DNA from: Anagrus nilaparvatae
Lineage: Eukaryota; Arthropoda; Insecta; Hymenoptera; Mymaridae
Reading direction: 5' to 3'
Length of the DNA stretch: 64,000 nucleotides
Assembly (NCBI GenBank): GCA_022575985.1
Contig: JAKSXM010000288.1
Location: 5,421,501 to 5,485,500, forward strand
Below are positions 35,133 to 50,100 of the stretch, piece after piece. Made by a program: the position numbers and the translations under genes. Position 1 is the stretch's first letter. Each line of letters begins with the position of its first letter. The notes under the pieces were generated by a model. That model searched no databases, was not told where the DNA came from, and saw only the letters and a list, made by a program, of their open reading frames with translations.

Positions 35133-38100
35133 TTAAAATGCAAAAGCCAACCATGTAATTATAAATGAGAAAATGGTCAAATTAGTAATTTTTATCGAAT
35201 TTGCATTATTCCATGTACACTCTAAATCAGATTTTAATGCTTCAATAATTGACATATTATTTTTATTAGTACAAAAACTTTCTCTTAAATCATCATCCCA
35301 GCCATTATCCCAACATTCAAATTCATAACTTTCTTCTTCTCTATCATCATCATTATTGTTTAACTCTCTGTGTGATGTACAACGATCTTCTTGATATTGT
35401 CTATGTTTTCTTTGCCACATTTCAATCCATCTTAAAAAAAAACCAAAATCAAAATAAATTTAAAATTGATTCTGATTTTTGCAAGAATAAAGAATATTTA
35501 AATATTTTTACCCAATATCACAATCACATTTTACATAACTGCCTCGCATTCTTAGCCTTAATAAGAATCGTTTTCCTGATACTGCTGGTTTAAATGAATT
35601 TGATGGATTTTGAATTGTACGTGTGTAATCTTCTTTTATTTCAATTGTAACGTTTCTTACAACTGTTGCACGATCAAATATTTCTTTTTGTACTTTATCA
35701 ACACTTGTGTTATGTAAACCAAAATGTAAGTGCGGACTTCTTACTCCCTAAAATTTTTTAATTTACAATTGATTTACAAATTATGTTTTTTCTATTTTAT
35801 TAATTAAATTTTTTACCTCTAATATATGAGAATCTAAACTTCTTAGTTCACGTCCACTAAATGTAAAATTATAAAGTTTTACTGGATAATGACCTCTCAT
35901 TTCATTTCCTAAACTTGTTTCGTTTCTGATCTGTTAAAAAAAAAATTAAATTATTATAAAAATAATTATTGTAAATAAAGCTTTAATATTTCATATCTAA
36001 TAACTTACATCAATAAGTAGATTCCTTAAACCATAACTATTTTCAAGTAGATTAGGTAGATTGAAATTTTTTATTCCTGTGTAAACTGTTATCATGAGTG
36101 TTCTAAGTTTTGCAGCTTTAGAAAAAGCTCCAGCCTGTTTTAAGATAAAAATTTAAATTTTACTATTGTATAAAAAAATTTATTTTTTAATCATAATGTA
36201 AAATTTTTAAACAAACAAATGTTTTGGGTTTTTGCTTAATCCATTAATGCCTAATTGACACGTAAAAGCCAAATTTTTTTTTAATGAAAAAGTCGATGTT
36301 TTGGGCTGAATATGCTACTTTGTAGGTAATTGCGACTGTTATTTACATTTCCGAAGTCCGTTTTAATGCACAACCTCTAAAAAATGTTATATCATCCCCT
36401 AAATGTAGGGTAAATTTAGTTTTTGTTTTTAGTAAAACAAAAAAATAGAACAATTTGATATATTCATCCCCGAAGAAGGGTGTAAGGTGATGCTTAAAGC
36501 ACAAAAGAAAAAATGAATATTTTTTGCTGAGAATAGTAGGTATATTGTCTGCTATTTTCATTTTTGAAGTTCAATTTCACGTTTAACCCCTAGAAAACGT
36601 GATTTCATTAAGCTATAATGTCACATATCAATAAAACCCTATCTATAAGTGGTTGAATATGGTGAATTGATAGAATTTATTTTTTTTTTTTTTGGGTTAT
36701 TAATAATCTCCTGTAAAGTTTTATATGCCTTTATAGATATTTTTGTGCACGATCACCAGATAAGGTGAGGCGCATAAGTTATTTGAAAATTTCCCCCACA
36801 TTTAGGGGACGATATCACATTTTCTACAGGTTGAATGTGAAAATGGGCTTCGGAAATGAAAAAAGCAGCCCAAATTACCTACTAGGTATCACGTGATGTT
36901 TTATATTGTGCTATAATACCACCGCCTTATACCCAATCTAAGGCGTGAATATGACAAATTGATATAAGTGAAATTTTGATTTCTTATTTTTTGGCATATA
37001 AGCACGCTTTGAGTCCTCAGGAAGCTAAAAAACTAGTTTTAAAAAAAGTCTCTATGCGTGTATGTATGTATGTATGTATGTATTTAACCGGTGACATTTC
37101 ACAACCATTATATCTAATTTTTTTTTCAAAAATTTTTTTATTAAAAAATCTCGAACTATTTTTTTTTTAATTTAATTTGGATGTAATACCTCATTTTTTT
37201 CTATGAAAATACTTGTATCTAGGTTTATCGTTTTCACTCAATATCTCGAATCTGATAATTAATTTTTTGAAAATTTTTGTCACCATAAAATACAAAAAAT
37301 AACAATTTTTTTTTTCTTTTTGGACGTAGTACCTAATTTTTTTCTATGGGAGAAATAGTTTTAGAAATATCGTTTATAGTCAATTTTTTTGGATCAGATA
37401 CGTAATTTTTTGAAAATTTTTGTCTCAAAATTTTTTGCATTAAAAAGTAAAAAAAACTAATATTTTTTTTCTTTTTGGATGTAACACCTAGTTATTTTCT
37501 ATGAAAGTACTAATATATATATATATATATATTTTAAATTAAAAAGAGACGTTCACCCATCCAAATATAGGCCGCGCGCTGTGCTGTCTGTACAATTACC
37601 GCATTCGAATTACTACCGACATACCACGGTGCTCGTCAATATATGTATATTTAAAAGTGTGAAAATTTTAGGGGCAATCGGTGAAGATCAATAAGCCAAT
37701 TTTTTTCGATTTCAGGGCCGAGTTAAGTAGTAATAAAAAAATAGTGCATCATATGCCAAAAAATCAAAAATTTACCTATCACAAAGATATTTGATGAAGA
37801 AATAAAAAGTACGTCTGAAGTTACAGATTATACCATAATTTATATTTGTGTAATTTAGGCCCTTCTTTACTTTTCTGAACATGGAATCATATGTGTACTA
37901 TTTTTGACTGCTGCCAGAAATGACGTGAACAAGTATATTAAGACCCCGTGTCCAGAAAAAAAATTTTCCAATACATGCATCCTAGAGTTGTTCACAAAAA
38001 AAGTGCTCCAAAAATGTTCTTCCTGAAGTATGTTGAAACTTAGGTGACAGAATGATCCCATACCAATTTTCAGCTCATTTGAGAATTTAGGGGTCGCACA

Positions 38101-41100
38101 AACCCAGGGTAGCTCTCAAGTGGTTGGCTAACACCGACAATTGGTGTGAACGACAAAAATTTTTTTTTAAATACGTATTTATACTCTTCTAATACGAAAA
38201 TGAGGTCCTCAGATTCCGAAAATACCTTAAACACCCTTAAAACACCGAAAACACCCCTTTTTTTGCAAAAAATTTTTGGATTAAATAAGAAAAATCGTAT
38301 ATATTCGGAACATTTGGATCGTAAATTATAATGGATGACTTAAATATGTTGAAAAAATACCGAAAACTCCTTCCGCTTATTCCAACGCGCCTTCTTGGCC
38401 GAGAAACGCAGGGCTCAATTCTATAACAATGTTATAAGATAGGGTTTTTAGGCAATTTTCCAAATAACGCTGCCATATAGCCATTCTACCAAAATACTAG
38501 CAATTGGTCTCATTTTTTTGTATAAGTTCTACCTTTCATTCTCCGTAAACTGCAATTTTTCATCACCGATCCTCTCATCGCTATTGTTAGTAAATCAAAT
38601 GTCCATTTTTTGCCAAAAATGACCAATTTTAAAATTACTGCTAAAATTGTAATTTTTGTTGAAAATGAGTCGTAAAGGTCTCAAAAATTTTGGTTAAGCT
38701 CTAAGTTTTGAAAAAATTTTTACTCATTCCTTTTCGAGTGTTTGTTTAGCAGATATGATAATTTAAAAAAAGGGTCTCAATTTAAGGTGTAAAAAAAATC
38801 ATATTTTATCACTATCTTTGACGAGTCGTATCTCGGAAAGGTCTAAAGCAAAATGGACGAGTGAAAAATTTTTTTAAATTTGAAACTAGTATAAAATAAT
38901 GGAGACTAATAAGACTTATTTTCATCAAAAATTACAATTTTAGCAGCAATTTTAATATTGGTCATTTTTGGCAAAAAATGAACATTTGATTTACTAACTA
39001 TAGAGATGAGAGAATCGGTGATAAAAAATTGCGGTTTACGGAGAATGAAAGGTAGAATTTATACAAAAAAAATGAGACCAATCGGTAGTATTTTGGTGGA
39101 ATTGCAATATGACAGCGTTATTTAGAAAATTGCCTAAAAACCCTATCTTATAACATTGTTATAGAATTGAGCCCTGCGTTTCTCGGCCAAGAAGGCGCGT
39201 TGGAATAAACGGAAGGAGTTTTCGGTACTTTTTCAACATATTTAAGTCATGCATTATAATTTACGATACAGATGTTCCAAATGTATACGATTTTTGCTAT
39301 TTAATCCAAAAATTTTTTGCAAAATAAGGGGTGTTTTCGGTGTTTTAAGGTGTTTTCTGACTCTGAGCATCTCATTTTCGAGTTTAGCGACACTGAAAAC
39401 ATATTAGGGAGTATAAAAAACGTATTTTGAAAAAAAATTTTGTCGTTCACACCAATTGTCGGTTTTAGCTAACCACTTGAGAGCTACCCTGGGTTTGTGC
39501 GGCAAGGGATCTGATCAACACAAAATTATTCGACAAATCAATAATTTTACACAAAAAAGTTTTGCAGAATCATTCTATACCAAAAATCATTGTGCTGAAA
39601 AGTTCAGCACAAATTTTTTTTAGTCTAAGTATTTAACACACCATTTTAAATATTAAATAACTAATTTCTTTCGTATAGTAGCATAAACATTTACCACTTT
39701 AAATAGTCTGTTGAATATTTCGATTAGAAAAAGTTTGTGTTGATTTTTTCGGCACAACGATTTTCGTAGTAGAACGATTCCGCAAAACATTTTTGTGTAG
39801 AATTATTGATGTGTCGAATATTTTTGTGTTGATCAAATCCCTTGCCTTTTCTGCGACCCCTAAATCGTTCTTAAATGAGCTGAAAATTCGCATGGGATCA
39901 TTTGGTGACCTAAGTTTCAGCATACTTCAGGAAAAACATTTTTGGAGCACTTTTTTTTGTGAACAACCCTAATGCATCCAAATAATGAATTACAACTAAA
40001 AAAACTTATAACCGGTTTGTGTAAACACAACCTAAATGCATGGAACATGTTTACTTCCAGCTGAGGACTAGGTATAATACAAATGTTACTCAACATTACA
40101 ATACAATTTTCTATTGTTGTAATTTGTAATTATCACCTTACTAGTTGTTAAGATTCTAAACCCAAACTATTTTGATTCCCTAAACCTGAATTATTATAAG
40201 TCCCTGAACCTGAATTATTCCAAGTCCCTAAATCGATATTATTCTAAGTCCATAAACCTGTATTATCCTAAGTCCTTAAGCCCAGATTTTTCAAAATCTT
40301 TTAAAAGTATTTTATTTATTTTTATATACTTACCTAATTATTCTAAGTCTTATTTGACCCCCCCCCCCCTTAAAAAGGACAAATTTGACCCCCCCCTTAA
40401 AAAGGACAAATTTGACCCCCCCCCCTTAAAAAGGACAAATTTGACCCCCCCCCCCCCTAAATAGGACAAATTTGACCCCCCCCCCTTAATTTTCAAGTTC
40501 TGAAGTACCCCCTCCCTATAAACATGTTCCATGTTAAAAAAGAAAGTATTTTCATATTATGATTTTTTTTTAAAACATTATGTATGACAAAAGTAAATAA
40601 CTTTATATACATATATTGAATACAATCACATTTCATGTTTCTAAATACTGTGAGCTTTCACTTATACGATATCTTATAATAAGCTTGTAACAATAAACTT
40701 TACCTCAAAAAAAATATAACGTATTTACTGATATTAAAAATAAAATAAAATAATAAATAGTAAATAAAAAAAAAAAAAATTCGTAAAATAAAAATATAAA
40801 CCTCAAATGTTGATAATTTTAATCCACGAATATCAAGTTCTTCCAAACTATCAGCAATACCAAGAAAACTGGTGTTTGTGATTATTGTAATTGGATTATT
40901 AGCAATGTTAAACATCCTTAAATTCGGTAAAGCATGAGTAATAAGTGGGACAACGGTCAAGTCATTATTACTTAAGTCCAATAAATGAAGGCTCGTCAAG
41001 TTCGACGCCATCTCAGCGGGTACTGACGCCAATTCATTTTGTGCTAGATGAAGCCTTTGGAGTCGATGGAATGGTAACTCAGGGACCTAAATATCAAACA

Positions 41101-44100
41101 AGAAAATAAATACACTACTTTTTTTTTTCTCTCTAAACATATAATATAATTATTTGACCTGTTCATTATACTTTATTTATAAAATTTTATAAAAATTAAA
41201 TAAAAACAATATTATTACCGATAATAAAGATATGTTGCTACATCCAAGGAATAATAATGTATCCTGTAATCCATGGAACGTTCTTCCTCTAGGTTCGAGT
41301 ATTAACTGTTTGTTATTACTTAAATCGAGATATGATAGTTGAGGCATATCTGAAAATACTCCATCGTCAAGTCTTATAAGTCTATTATATGATAAATCCA
41401 ACCAAGTTAATCCCTGAAATAAATTCATTATTAGAAATTTAAGAAATGAAGTTGCTAGAAATTTTGTTCTTATTACAGTTATTCGCATTTAAGGTGAATA
41501 GCCTCAGTTTGTATAAATTAAAAATAATGGCGAATAATTTTTGGCTATAACTTACAAAAGGAGATACCATGGTCTTTTGGGCTCTAAAATGGTATAGCTC
41601 GAAAATTTTAGGGTGTATTAATATATTTTCTTTAAGTCTATTAATAAAAGGGCTCAATATTAAAAGATAGAATGTTTTTGACTCCTTTTAAAATACATAA
41701 TACTATTTTTACTACTCTATTTTTTCACCAAATAAAATTCGGTTATCCTCAATTTTTTTAGGCAAATATCAACTTTAAGATTTTTTAAAGTGCGTATTTT
41801 CATTTTTAATTGCTTTTACAATTTCCAATAAACCATTTTCCTTGTTTATCCGAAATTGACTAATTTATTTTTAAATTGCTGCTAAAATTATAATTTTTGA
41901 ATATAGAATAGGTTTCAAAGGTCCCAAAAATTTGGTAAAACTTTCAATTTTTCTAAAAAATTTTTATTTGTATCTTTTCTTTTAACCGTTTCCAAAATAT
42001 CAGTCTGCAATGATAAAAAATGACTTTAAAAAAAATCTTTAATTAAATTACCGTATCTCGAAAACTATTAAAATTTAAGAGACAAATAAAGCATTTATAG
42101 AAATTTGGATAAATATTTTGGAAGCTCGTGAAAAATTTTCAAGTTCTATGAAATCGATTCGATATGAATTCAAAATTGGCATTTTCTAAGAATGGATATT
42201 TGGCTTATTAATATCATGAAGAAGCAAAAAGGCACAGTTTATGGGGCTTAAAACTAGGCCCTTGCACGAGAAAATTGAAGCCAATAGGAAGTTATTTAGT
42301 AAAAAAAATAGGGTATATTTTAGGTTTGGAGGATCTTTTTTAACGATTTTCACACCTTATAAGCTTAGAGCTTTTCGAGGACCCATAGAGCGTGAACTCT
42401 CCTTGTTATAGCATTATTATAAATGAAAAGAAGAGTATGATGTACCGAAAATGGCTAAAAAAGGTCATTGACCTATGGTTGTCTGATCCTAAACCTAGAC
42501 AGTTTTTTTTTTTATTAAGAAGATTATCGTACAAGATTGTACAAAAATTTCTTACAAGTATATTTGAAATTTAATGAGTTGCTTACGCATGTTTAAAATT
42601 TTATAATAAGTAACAATTATATATCAAGTTTTTGAAAGAAAATTGTAAATTTGGAAAAAATGGATTAGGAGTTAGTGAAAAAAGGAACACAGATTACGAG
42701 GGGAGGCGCTTTAAGATTGATTTAGAAGTTAAAAAGTTTATCGTATGTAATACTCCAGTCAAAATACGGGTTTGGGTGTACTTTCGGTTGCGAATACGAA
42801 ATTTGCTTTAGCATAGGTTTTTTGGGTCGCTGAACACGAAAATCGGGGTCTTTTGGTAAAGAAAATGGGGCTTCACCCTTAAATTTGCAAAAACTATCCC
42901 CAAAAGGGGGTATTTTTGAAGTATTCGCGTTCTGAGTCGATAGATTTGCCCAAGAATTGGTTTCTAAGGGTTTTTTGGGTCGCTAATTAAGAATCTCGAT
43001 GATTTTTTAAGGTAACATTAATATTTCACTCTTAAATTAGCTAAAACTACCCCCCAAAAGGGGTTTATTCGCTATTTTCGCACTTTTTGCGACCAGATTA
43101 GGTCCACAATGGTTTTTTGGGTCGCTGAAAACGAATTTCATGGATTTTTTATGAATAACTAATATATCAACCCTAAATTAGTTAAAACTACCCCTAAAAT
43201 CTACGACCCAAAAAACCCTATGGACCTAATCTGGGCGTACAAAATGCAGAAATAGCAAAAACGTCCATTTTAGGAGCAGTTTTAGGTAATTAAGGGATGA
43301 TATATTAATTATTCATAAAAAATTCCACGAAATTCGTTATCTGCGACCCAAAAAACCGTATGGACCTAATCTGGGCATACAAAATGCAGAAATAGCAAAA
43401 ACGTCCATTTTAGGGGTAGTTTTAGCTAATTTAGGGGTGAAATATTAATGTTACCTTAAAAAATCATTGAGATTCTTAATTAGCGACCCAAAAAACCCTT
43501 AGAAACTAATTCTTGGGCAAATCTATCTACTCAGAACGCGAATATATCAAAAATACACCCTTTTGGGGGTAGTTTTTGCAAATTTAAGGTTGAAGCCCAA
43601 TTTTCTTTACCAAATGACCCCGATTTTCGTGTTCAGCGACCCAAAAAATCTATACTAGAGCAAATCTCGTATTCGCAACCATAAGTACACCCCCCCCCCC
43701 CGTATTTTGACTGGAGTATAATAAGAAAATCAGAAGAATATTTTGTTTCCAATTCTATCGATAAAGGATGAACTCTAGCCTTGGAATTTATTTACATTTT
43801 TTTTTTAATTTTCTCAGAATTTAAAATTTTTAATTTGCCAAAAAATTAAAATATCGAAAATTTCAACAGAGAAGATATATTTTTTTAGGGGTTCAATCAA
43901 TGATATTCCAATATACTCAAAAATAAATAGTTACTAACAAAGGTGTCAATATTTTAAATTATTATATGGGTAGATTTAAATGAAGTGTGTATGAAAAGTA
44001 TGGTTGGGTCTTCAAAACTATCCCAAAGCGAAATCTTGATTTTTGACAGCGATTTTTGTGTTTTGGATTCTTATAAAAAAATTAAGTAAAATGGGGCATA

Positions 44101-47100
44101 ATTTTTCTTATTTTTTCTGTGAAGATTTCTCATTAATATGAAAAATTTTGTTCTCTTAGATCCGGAAAGGAAATTTCCCTGACTATCCGATTCCGGGGTA
44201 AAAATTTTTTTTTTTGAGTATCGCGAGAAATCGCTAAGATAGGCTTTTATTTTTTCAAAAGCCGATTTTTCAAATGCCTATCAGTTAAAAGTTTTCTAAC
44301 CAGGCTTAAATTTTTCCTTGAACTATATATTTTTTGTGAAAAAAAAATTTTGATGGGTAATTGCTTTTTGGGAGCTCTAAATAAAAAAATAGCAGCTTTC
44401 AACAGTTCATTTTTTACAAATATCGAATTTCCCGCCAAGTTAGGTGACCAATTAAAAGTATGGCAAAAAATTTGGATTCCGCGGGAAATTTTACAAATCT
44501 TTTCATGTTTTTAAGAGCGTTTATGTCAAGGCAGCGTTAGATATAATTTTGAAACCCAAAAAAGTAATAAAAAATAAAAATATTCTAAAATACAAAAAAT
44601 AAGTTTCAATAAAATTATATCCTCTCCTTGTAAATGTATAAAAAAAACTATTTTTAAACTGTATCGAGTACAAATAAGTTTTGATTCCCTCTGGGGTCAA
44701 CAAGATTAACGTATTAGTAAAACGTACGTTCGTCAAATCCAATGAAATAAAATATACATACTAAAAAGTTAGCATAATTAAATATACTATAATCAGATTC
44801 AAATCAAAATCAATATTATAAAATAGAAACATCGTGAAAGATCGCTAACTTTTTCAAGTTCATACTAGGTTCGTACGCTGTGAATTTGCATTGTCTTAAA
44901 TTTTAAACAATTTAAGTTAAAATTAATATGAGTAATATTTTAATCTTGGAACTTGTTACAAAATTTTTTAAATACACGATCATTTTTTTCTTGTCACGGC
45001 TGCCGGAAAAACGTATAACGAATATATATTGCCGCTGTTAACGAAAACCACGGCAGTTTATTTCCACGCTGAAGACTACGCCAACCTACGACTACCCTTG
45101 GTCATTACAATTATTTACTTTGCACGGATTATAATTCACGTTCTATCTGGACAATTTAAAAATTTTTTTTTGCCATATTTCGTACATTTTGTCATAGTTT
45201 GTATTATTTGAGAAGATTATTAACGATTTTGAATTAGGTGTTCAAGTGGAATTGAAAATTACAGAATCTGCAGAATTGCAATTAACATGGAACGCGTTCA
45301 TTTATAGCAAAGTGTTTAGAAACATCCACCCTAGGACGGATTCAGTAAAGGATTTTACAATGTTAACATTAATTTAAGCGCAAAACAAAAAAATTTTTGA
45401 AATTTAGACCCTTTTTTAAAATTGATTTTCTAGATCTGCCCTTGATTTCATTAGAACAGTCTAAAAGGGAGGGTAAATGGTACATAAATTAGTACTCTAT
45501 GGATCATCAATTTCATTATTACTAGGCATTCGGATCAAGATTGTAAATTAGTAAAAAAAATTGGAAGTTGAAATAAGAGTTAAAATTATTGTAAGTCAAC
45601 ATGCTCTATGAACGTTGGCTGCATTACACAAACCAGTAATAATTTTTAATAGAATTTCTTAAAGCTTATTAAATTTATCTATTTTATCATTTTCGTATTA
45701 AGCGGTTAAATATTTTGTTTCAAAATTATTCATTTTAACGTTTTCAATTATGCAATATTATACAAAAAAATATTTTGTAATATCTTTTAAAAAGTTACTT
45801 CTATGAATCAATAAGGGTTAAGTAGTGAACTACTAAGGGTTGATGTATGTTTAGGCTTAAAAGCAATGAACCGGAATCGTGTCTACAAAATATTAAGTTT
45901 GAATTTCTTTTTATATAACACCTAAAAAATTTGATTATTCTTACATTTTTTTTCTAATAAAAATCAGTGTTTAAAAATTAAAAAAATTCAAGTTAAAAGT
46001 CTACTGATATCGCCGATTTTATGGATTTATGGATTATGTTGATATTTATGCTATTTGTAACGATAAAACTTATTTGTGCCTTTTTATAGGGAAAGGAAAA
46101 AAAGAAACTAAAAAATGTTCATTAAACACAACAGGTACATATTTGTTAATCAAAGTAGCAAACTTTTTTTGAAAAACTGTTTAACCATTGGCGCCGGCGC
46201 GACTATTTCACAGTCGCTTGGTTTTACTGTTTATAGTAGCCATACTTAAATATTGGCAAAATATTAAAAATCTGACTTCAGAATCTGAAAAAACGCGTCT
46301 TTTTGTTTATGTAATCATTTTGTTTATTTAACCATCTTTAAATACACAAAATAGCTATTTTTTAAACAACGGATAAAATATTGGTTTTGACTTTGCATGT
46401 AATTGTATATACGAGCGAGTGCAGACAGCGTGCAAAAGTCGAACCCCATATTTTTTCCTGTAATTTAAAAGATAGTCTTGCATATAATGGGCAAAAAAGT
46501 CGCCTCCTTAAAGTAGAAAATAGTTTTTTTTTGGCTGGGGTATGCATAATCATTATTTACCCAGTTTTGAAGCGAAAAAACCAAGCGTTTGTTAGTTTTC
46601 GCACCGGTGCTAATGGATTAAATATTAGAAAAAATAAACATTAAATTTTCGGAAGTTTGAATTGCACTTATTTTCAACTTTTTTTTTATTTACTTCAAAT
46701 TTAGAATCTTATATTTTATTGCATAAAATTTTGATTCTAGTAGGGACAAAACTACAATAATTGATCATGGTTATTCGCTATTCTGTTAAGTGTCTTTTGC
46801 CCTAACACTAAAATGCATGCTACCAAAGATACATTTTTGGTTGATTATGAACGTATACGTAAATGAGTATAAAATAAAATAATAAAATAAATACTAAACT
46901 TACCCTCAGTCTAAATAATGCATCAGTATTATGTACACCAGATAACAAATTCCATGATAAATCAAGTATTGATAAACTAGCAGCAGATGGCATCGACATT
47001 GTTTTAATAGGTAACCTCATAAATTGATTATGTGATAAATCTAAACTTTCGATATTAGCATCAATAAATAAATTATCAGCTAACGTTCTTAATTTATTAA

Positions 47101-50100
47101 ATGATAAATTAACAATTCTTAATTTTTTTAATGGTCTAAATGATTCAGCTGGTATGTCCATTAAATTATTATGTGATAATATAATAACTTGTATATTTTT
47201 GGTATTTTTAAAACAATCATAATCAATTTCCATAATATCATTATAACTCAAATCTAACCATTGTAAATGTGGCATATTACCAAATACACCTTGAGTTACA
47301 TTATTTAATTCATTGTGCGATAAATGTAAATGTGTCAATGAATATTCAACTGGTTTAAAATAATAACGATTGATATCTGATATATTATTAAAACTTAAAT
47401 CCAATACTTTGATGTTTGATTGCATTAAACCACTGTATGTCATTATTCCTGCTGTTTTAATTTATATTTAATTAGATATTTTGATTTTATATTTATCTAA
47501 ATAAAATCAATGTTGACTTACTGTTAGAAGATGTAGAATAGCCACTACTGCTTCCTGTTGAATTACCAGATAAATGACTTATTTCATTATGACTTGCATT
47601 TACTTTGAATGATGATAATGTACCAACTTGATCAAAACATGCAAATTCTAATTTGTGTAATTTATTGTATGATAAATCAAGGTATTCTAAATCTGGTAAA
47701 TTCTAAAACAGAAGAAAACATTTTTTTAGTTACTTTTTTTAAATAACAAGCATATCAAAACAATAAATAAAATATGTACCTGTAAAGCTTCATCCTGCAT
47801 ATCATTTATTTTGTTACCTCTTAAATTAAGATATTTTAAACGATTCATATTCATGAATGCTCTTCTTTCTAAATGTTTTATTTGATTATCTTGTAAATTT
47901 AATGTTTGTAATGATGGTAAATCAACAAACGTATGTGTACTTAAACTATTAATACGATTATATGCAAAATTAATATCTTCTAATGTTGAATGTATATCAC
48001 CCTAATAACAAATATTTATTGTCATAAAATTTTAATATTTGATAATTTTTCTAAAATTCTAATTATTTACCTGAAATGTTCCTTTATGTATATTATCAAT
48101 TTCGTTATCTTGTAATTCAATTCTTTTAATTCTTTTTAAAAAATGAAATGATGTATCACTCATTGATCTTATTTTATTGTTACTAAAATCTAAATATTGT
48201 AAATTTGTTAGTGTTTTTAATGGTCCACTTGGTAAATCATGCATTGTCATTCCATGTGATATTTTTAATGTTATCAATGAATTGCCAATCTAAAAGTTAA
48301 TTTGAAAAATCAATTAAAATTTTCGAGGATTTTAACGACCATGGAACATGTTCTTGGAGCTTTAACTATTGTGCCACCCCAAAAATGATTTACTGTATTC
48401 TGAGTTGGTAAATCAAAACTATCCTAAATTTCGAAATCAAAATTATTCTAAACTTAGTGGAACCTCCTCCCCATCTCCTACAAAAACGTTTAGTTTCTAC
48501 TCCCCCCCTTTCCATTTACCTATTTTGTAGGATCTTAATACCCATGAACATGTTCCATGCACAGAGCCGTTTTTACAGGCACGCCAACCATGCCATGGCG
48601 TAGGGCGGCAAATTTTTGATAGGCGGCATTTTAAGAAAAATTCTAAATATTTTAAAAATTAATTTTATACCTTTAATTTTTGAAAATTATTTTCATAAAT
48701 AAATAAATTAGATTTATCTTTATAATGTTAATACTTAATTAAAATAAGAAAATAAGTTAATTATTTACTATAGTTTATCATCTATATTTTATTAATAAAA
48801 TATATCGTATATGATGATTGATGAAATTTAATTGGCGGGTCATGACTTCCTGCGTCATGTCGATAAAATACTTCAGCTATATTATCGATACAGGGTTAAG
48901 TATCGATGTAGCATCACCCTGTACATTTTGTGTGTATTGTTTGGCAATTTCTTCTAATAATTTATTCGAGACATCTGTATCGACTTTTTTACAAAAAATA
49001 ATAATAAAAGTATATTTAAAAAATCTAAATTTCAATCCCGGGAGTGACATTTTGGTATTTATTCAATTTGTTTAAAAAAAATCACCTTTAATTGCGTTCT
49101 TTTATTTTAATTTTCCGTTCATTATTAAACAATTAACCTAATCAGTGCATATTCATTAACAAAATAAACAATGAGTCGTCGAGAAAAACTTAGTGGCTGG
49201 CAGTATAAGAAAAATTCTCAAGAAAAAGCAGCTAAAATTAACGAAATAATATCTAAAACTAAAAAGCTTGATGATTTTTTCCCCAAAAATATTGAAAACG
49301 AAAATAAAAATACTCTTGCTTGTAGTGTTTTTGAAAAGTCAGGTGAAAAATTATCAGTTACTTCAGGTCCAACAAAAACTGATCAGCCTAGTTTAACAGG
49401 TAATTTTTTTATAAACATGATTTTTAAAGATAATAAAAATTAGAAAATAAGTTTATAAATGTTTTTTAATTTTTCAAAGGTCAAACATTTAATATTCCTA
49501 TTATTGCTGATGATTTTGAAAACGATTCGCTTCAACTTCAGGATAACTTTTGCAGTTATAAAAATAATTTAGAAAAAAATACCCAGTTAGTTAATGAACA
49601 TGATAATGATAGTGATTTGGCTATAAGAATTGATAAACCTAGGACCCTAAGTGCAAAGGGTAATTTTTTATTTTTAAATAAATATAATTATTATTATATT
49701 TTAAATTAAAATAATCGTCTTATACATTGATCATATTATTTATTTTTGTCAGATGAAGTAAATAAACCTGTTGGTGATGAAAGAAGTTTGTTTAAAGTCC
49801 AGAATAATTTTAGTAGTAATAAATCAAAGCATTTAGATTCGCATATTTACAATCGCAAAAATATAACTCAAAAATCTGGGCAAAATGAAAGAATAGGTAT
49901 TTGCTTAAAATAAATTGATTTAATCATTAATAAATTGTATTAAAAAATCCTTCGAATATCCTCCTTATTAAAAATCCTTTTGAATAAATAATATAGATAT
50001 AAGACTAACTATTAACCCATTATCGCCGACGCGGCTAATTCACTGACGCTCAGATTTTAGCTTAGAAAGCGGGTAAAAAAAAAGATTTTTTTTTTAAGGA

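Larger units (their letters stand above)
41414..46903 (-). other. Chaoptin intron of about 5.5 kb with several repeats
   Basis: Holds the foldback at 42747-43722 and the TTAA element at 46181-46621. It also holds, at about 41700-42330, sequence related to the centre of the 2-kb foldback ('gaagccaatagg', 'aaatatccattcttag' type blocks). Short frames within it have no protein character. Confidence 0.6.

Noticed and set aside
40350..40532. Gly-rich reading frame on the minus strand
   Set aside because: Direct product of the poly-C minisatellite; unit repeats explain the whole peptide.
48818..49075. 85-codon frame near the left end of the hAT element
   Set aside because: It lies upstream of the transposase start in the subterminal region and has no recognisable motif.
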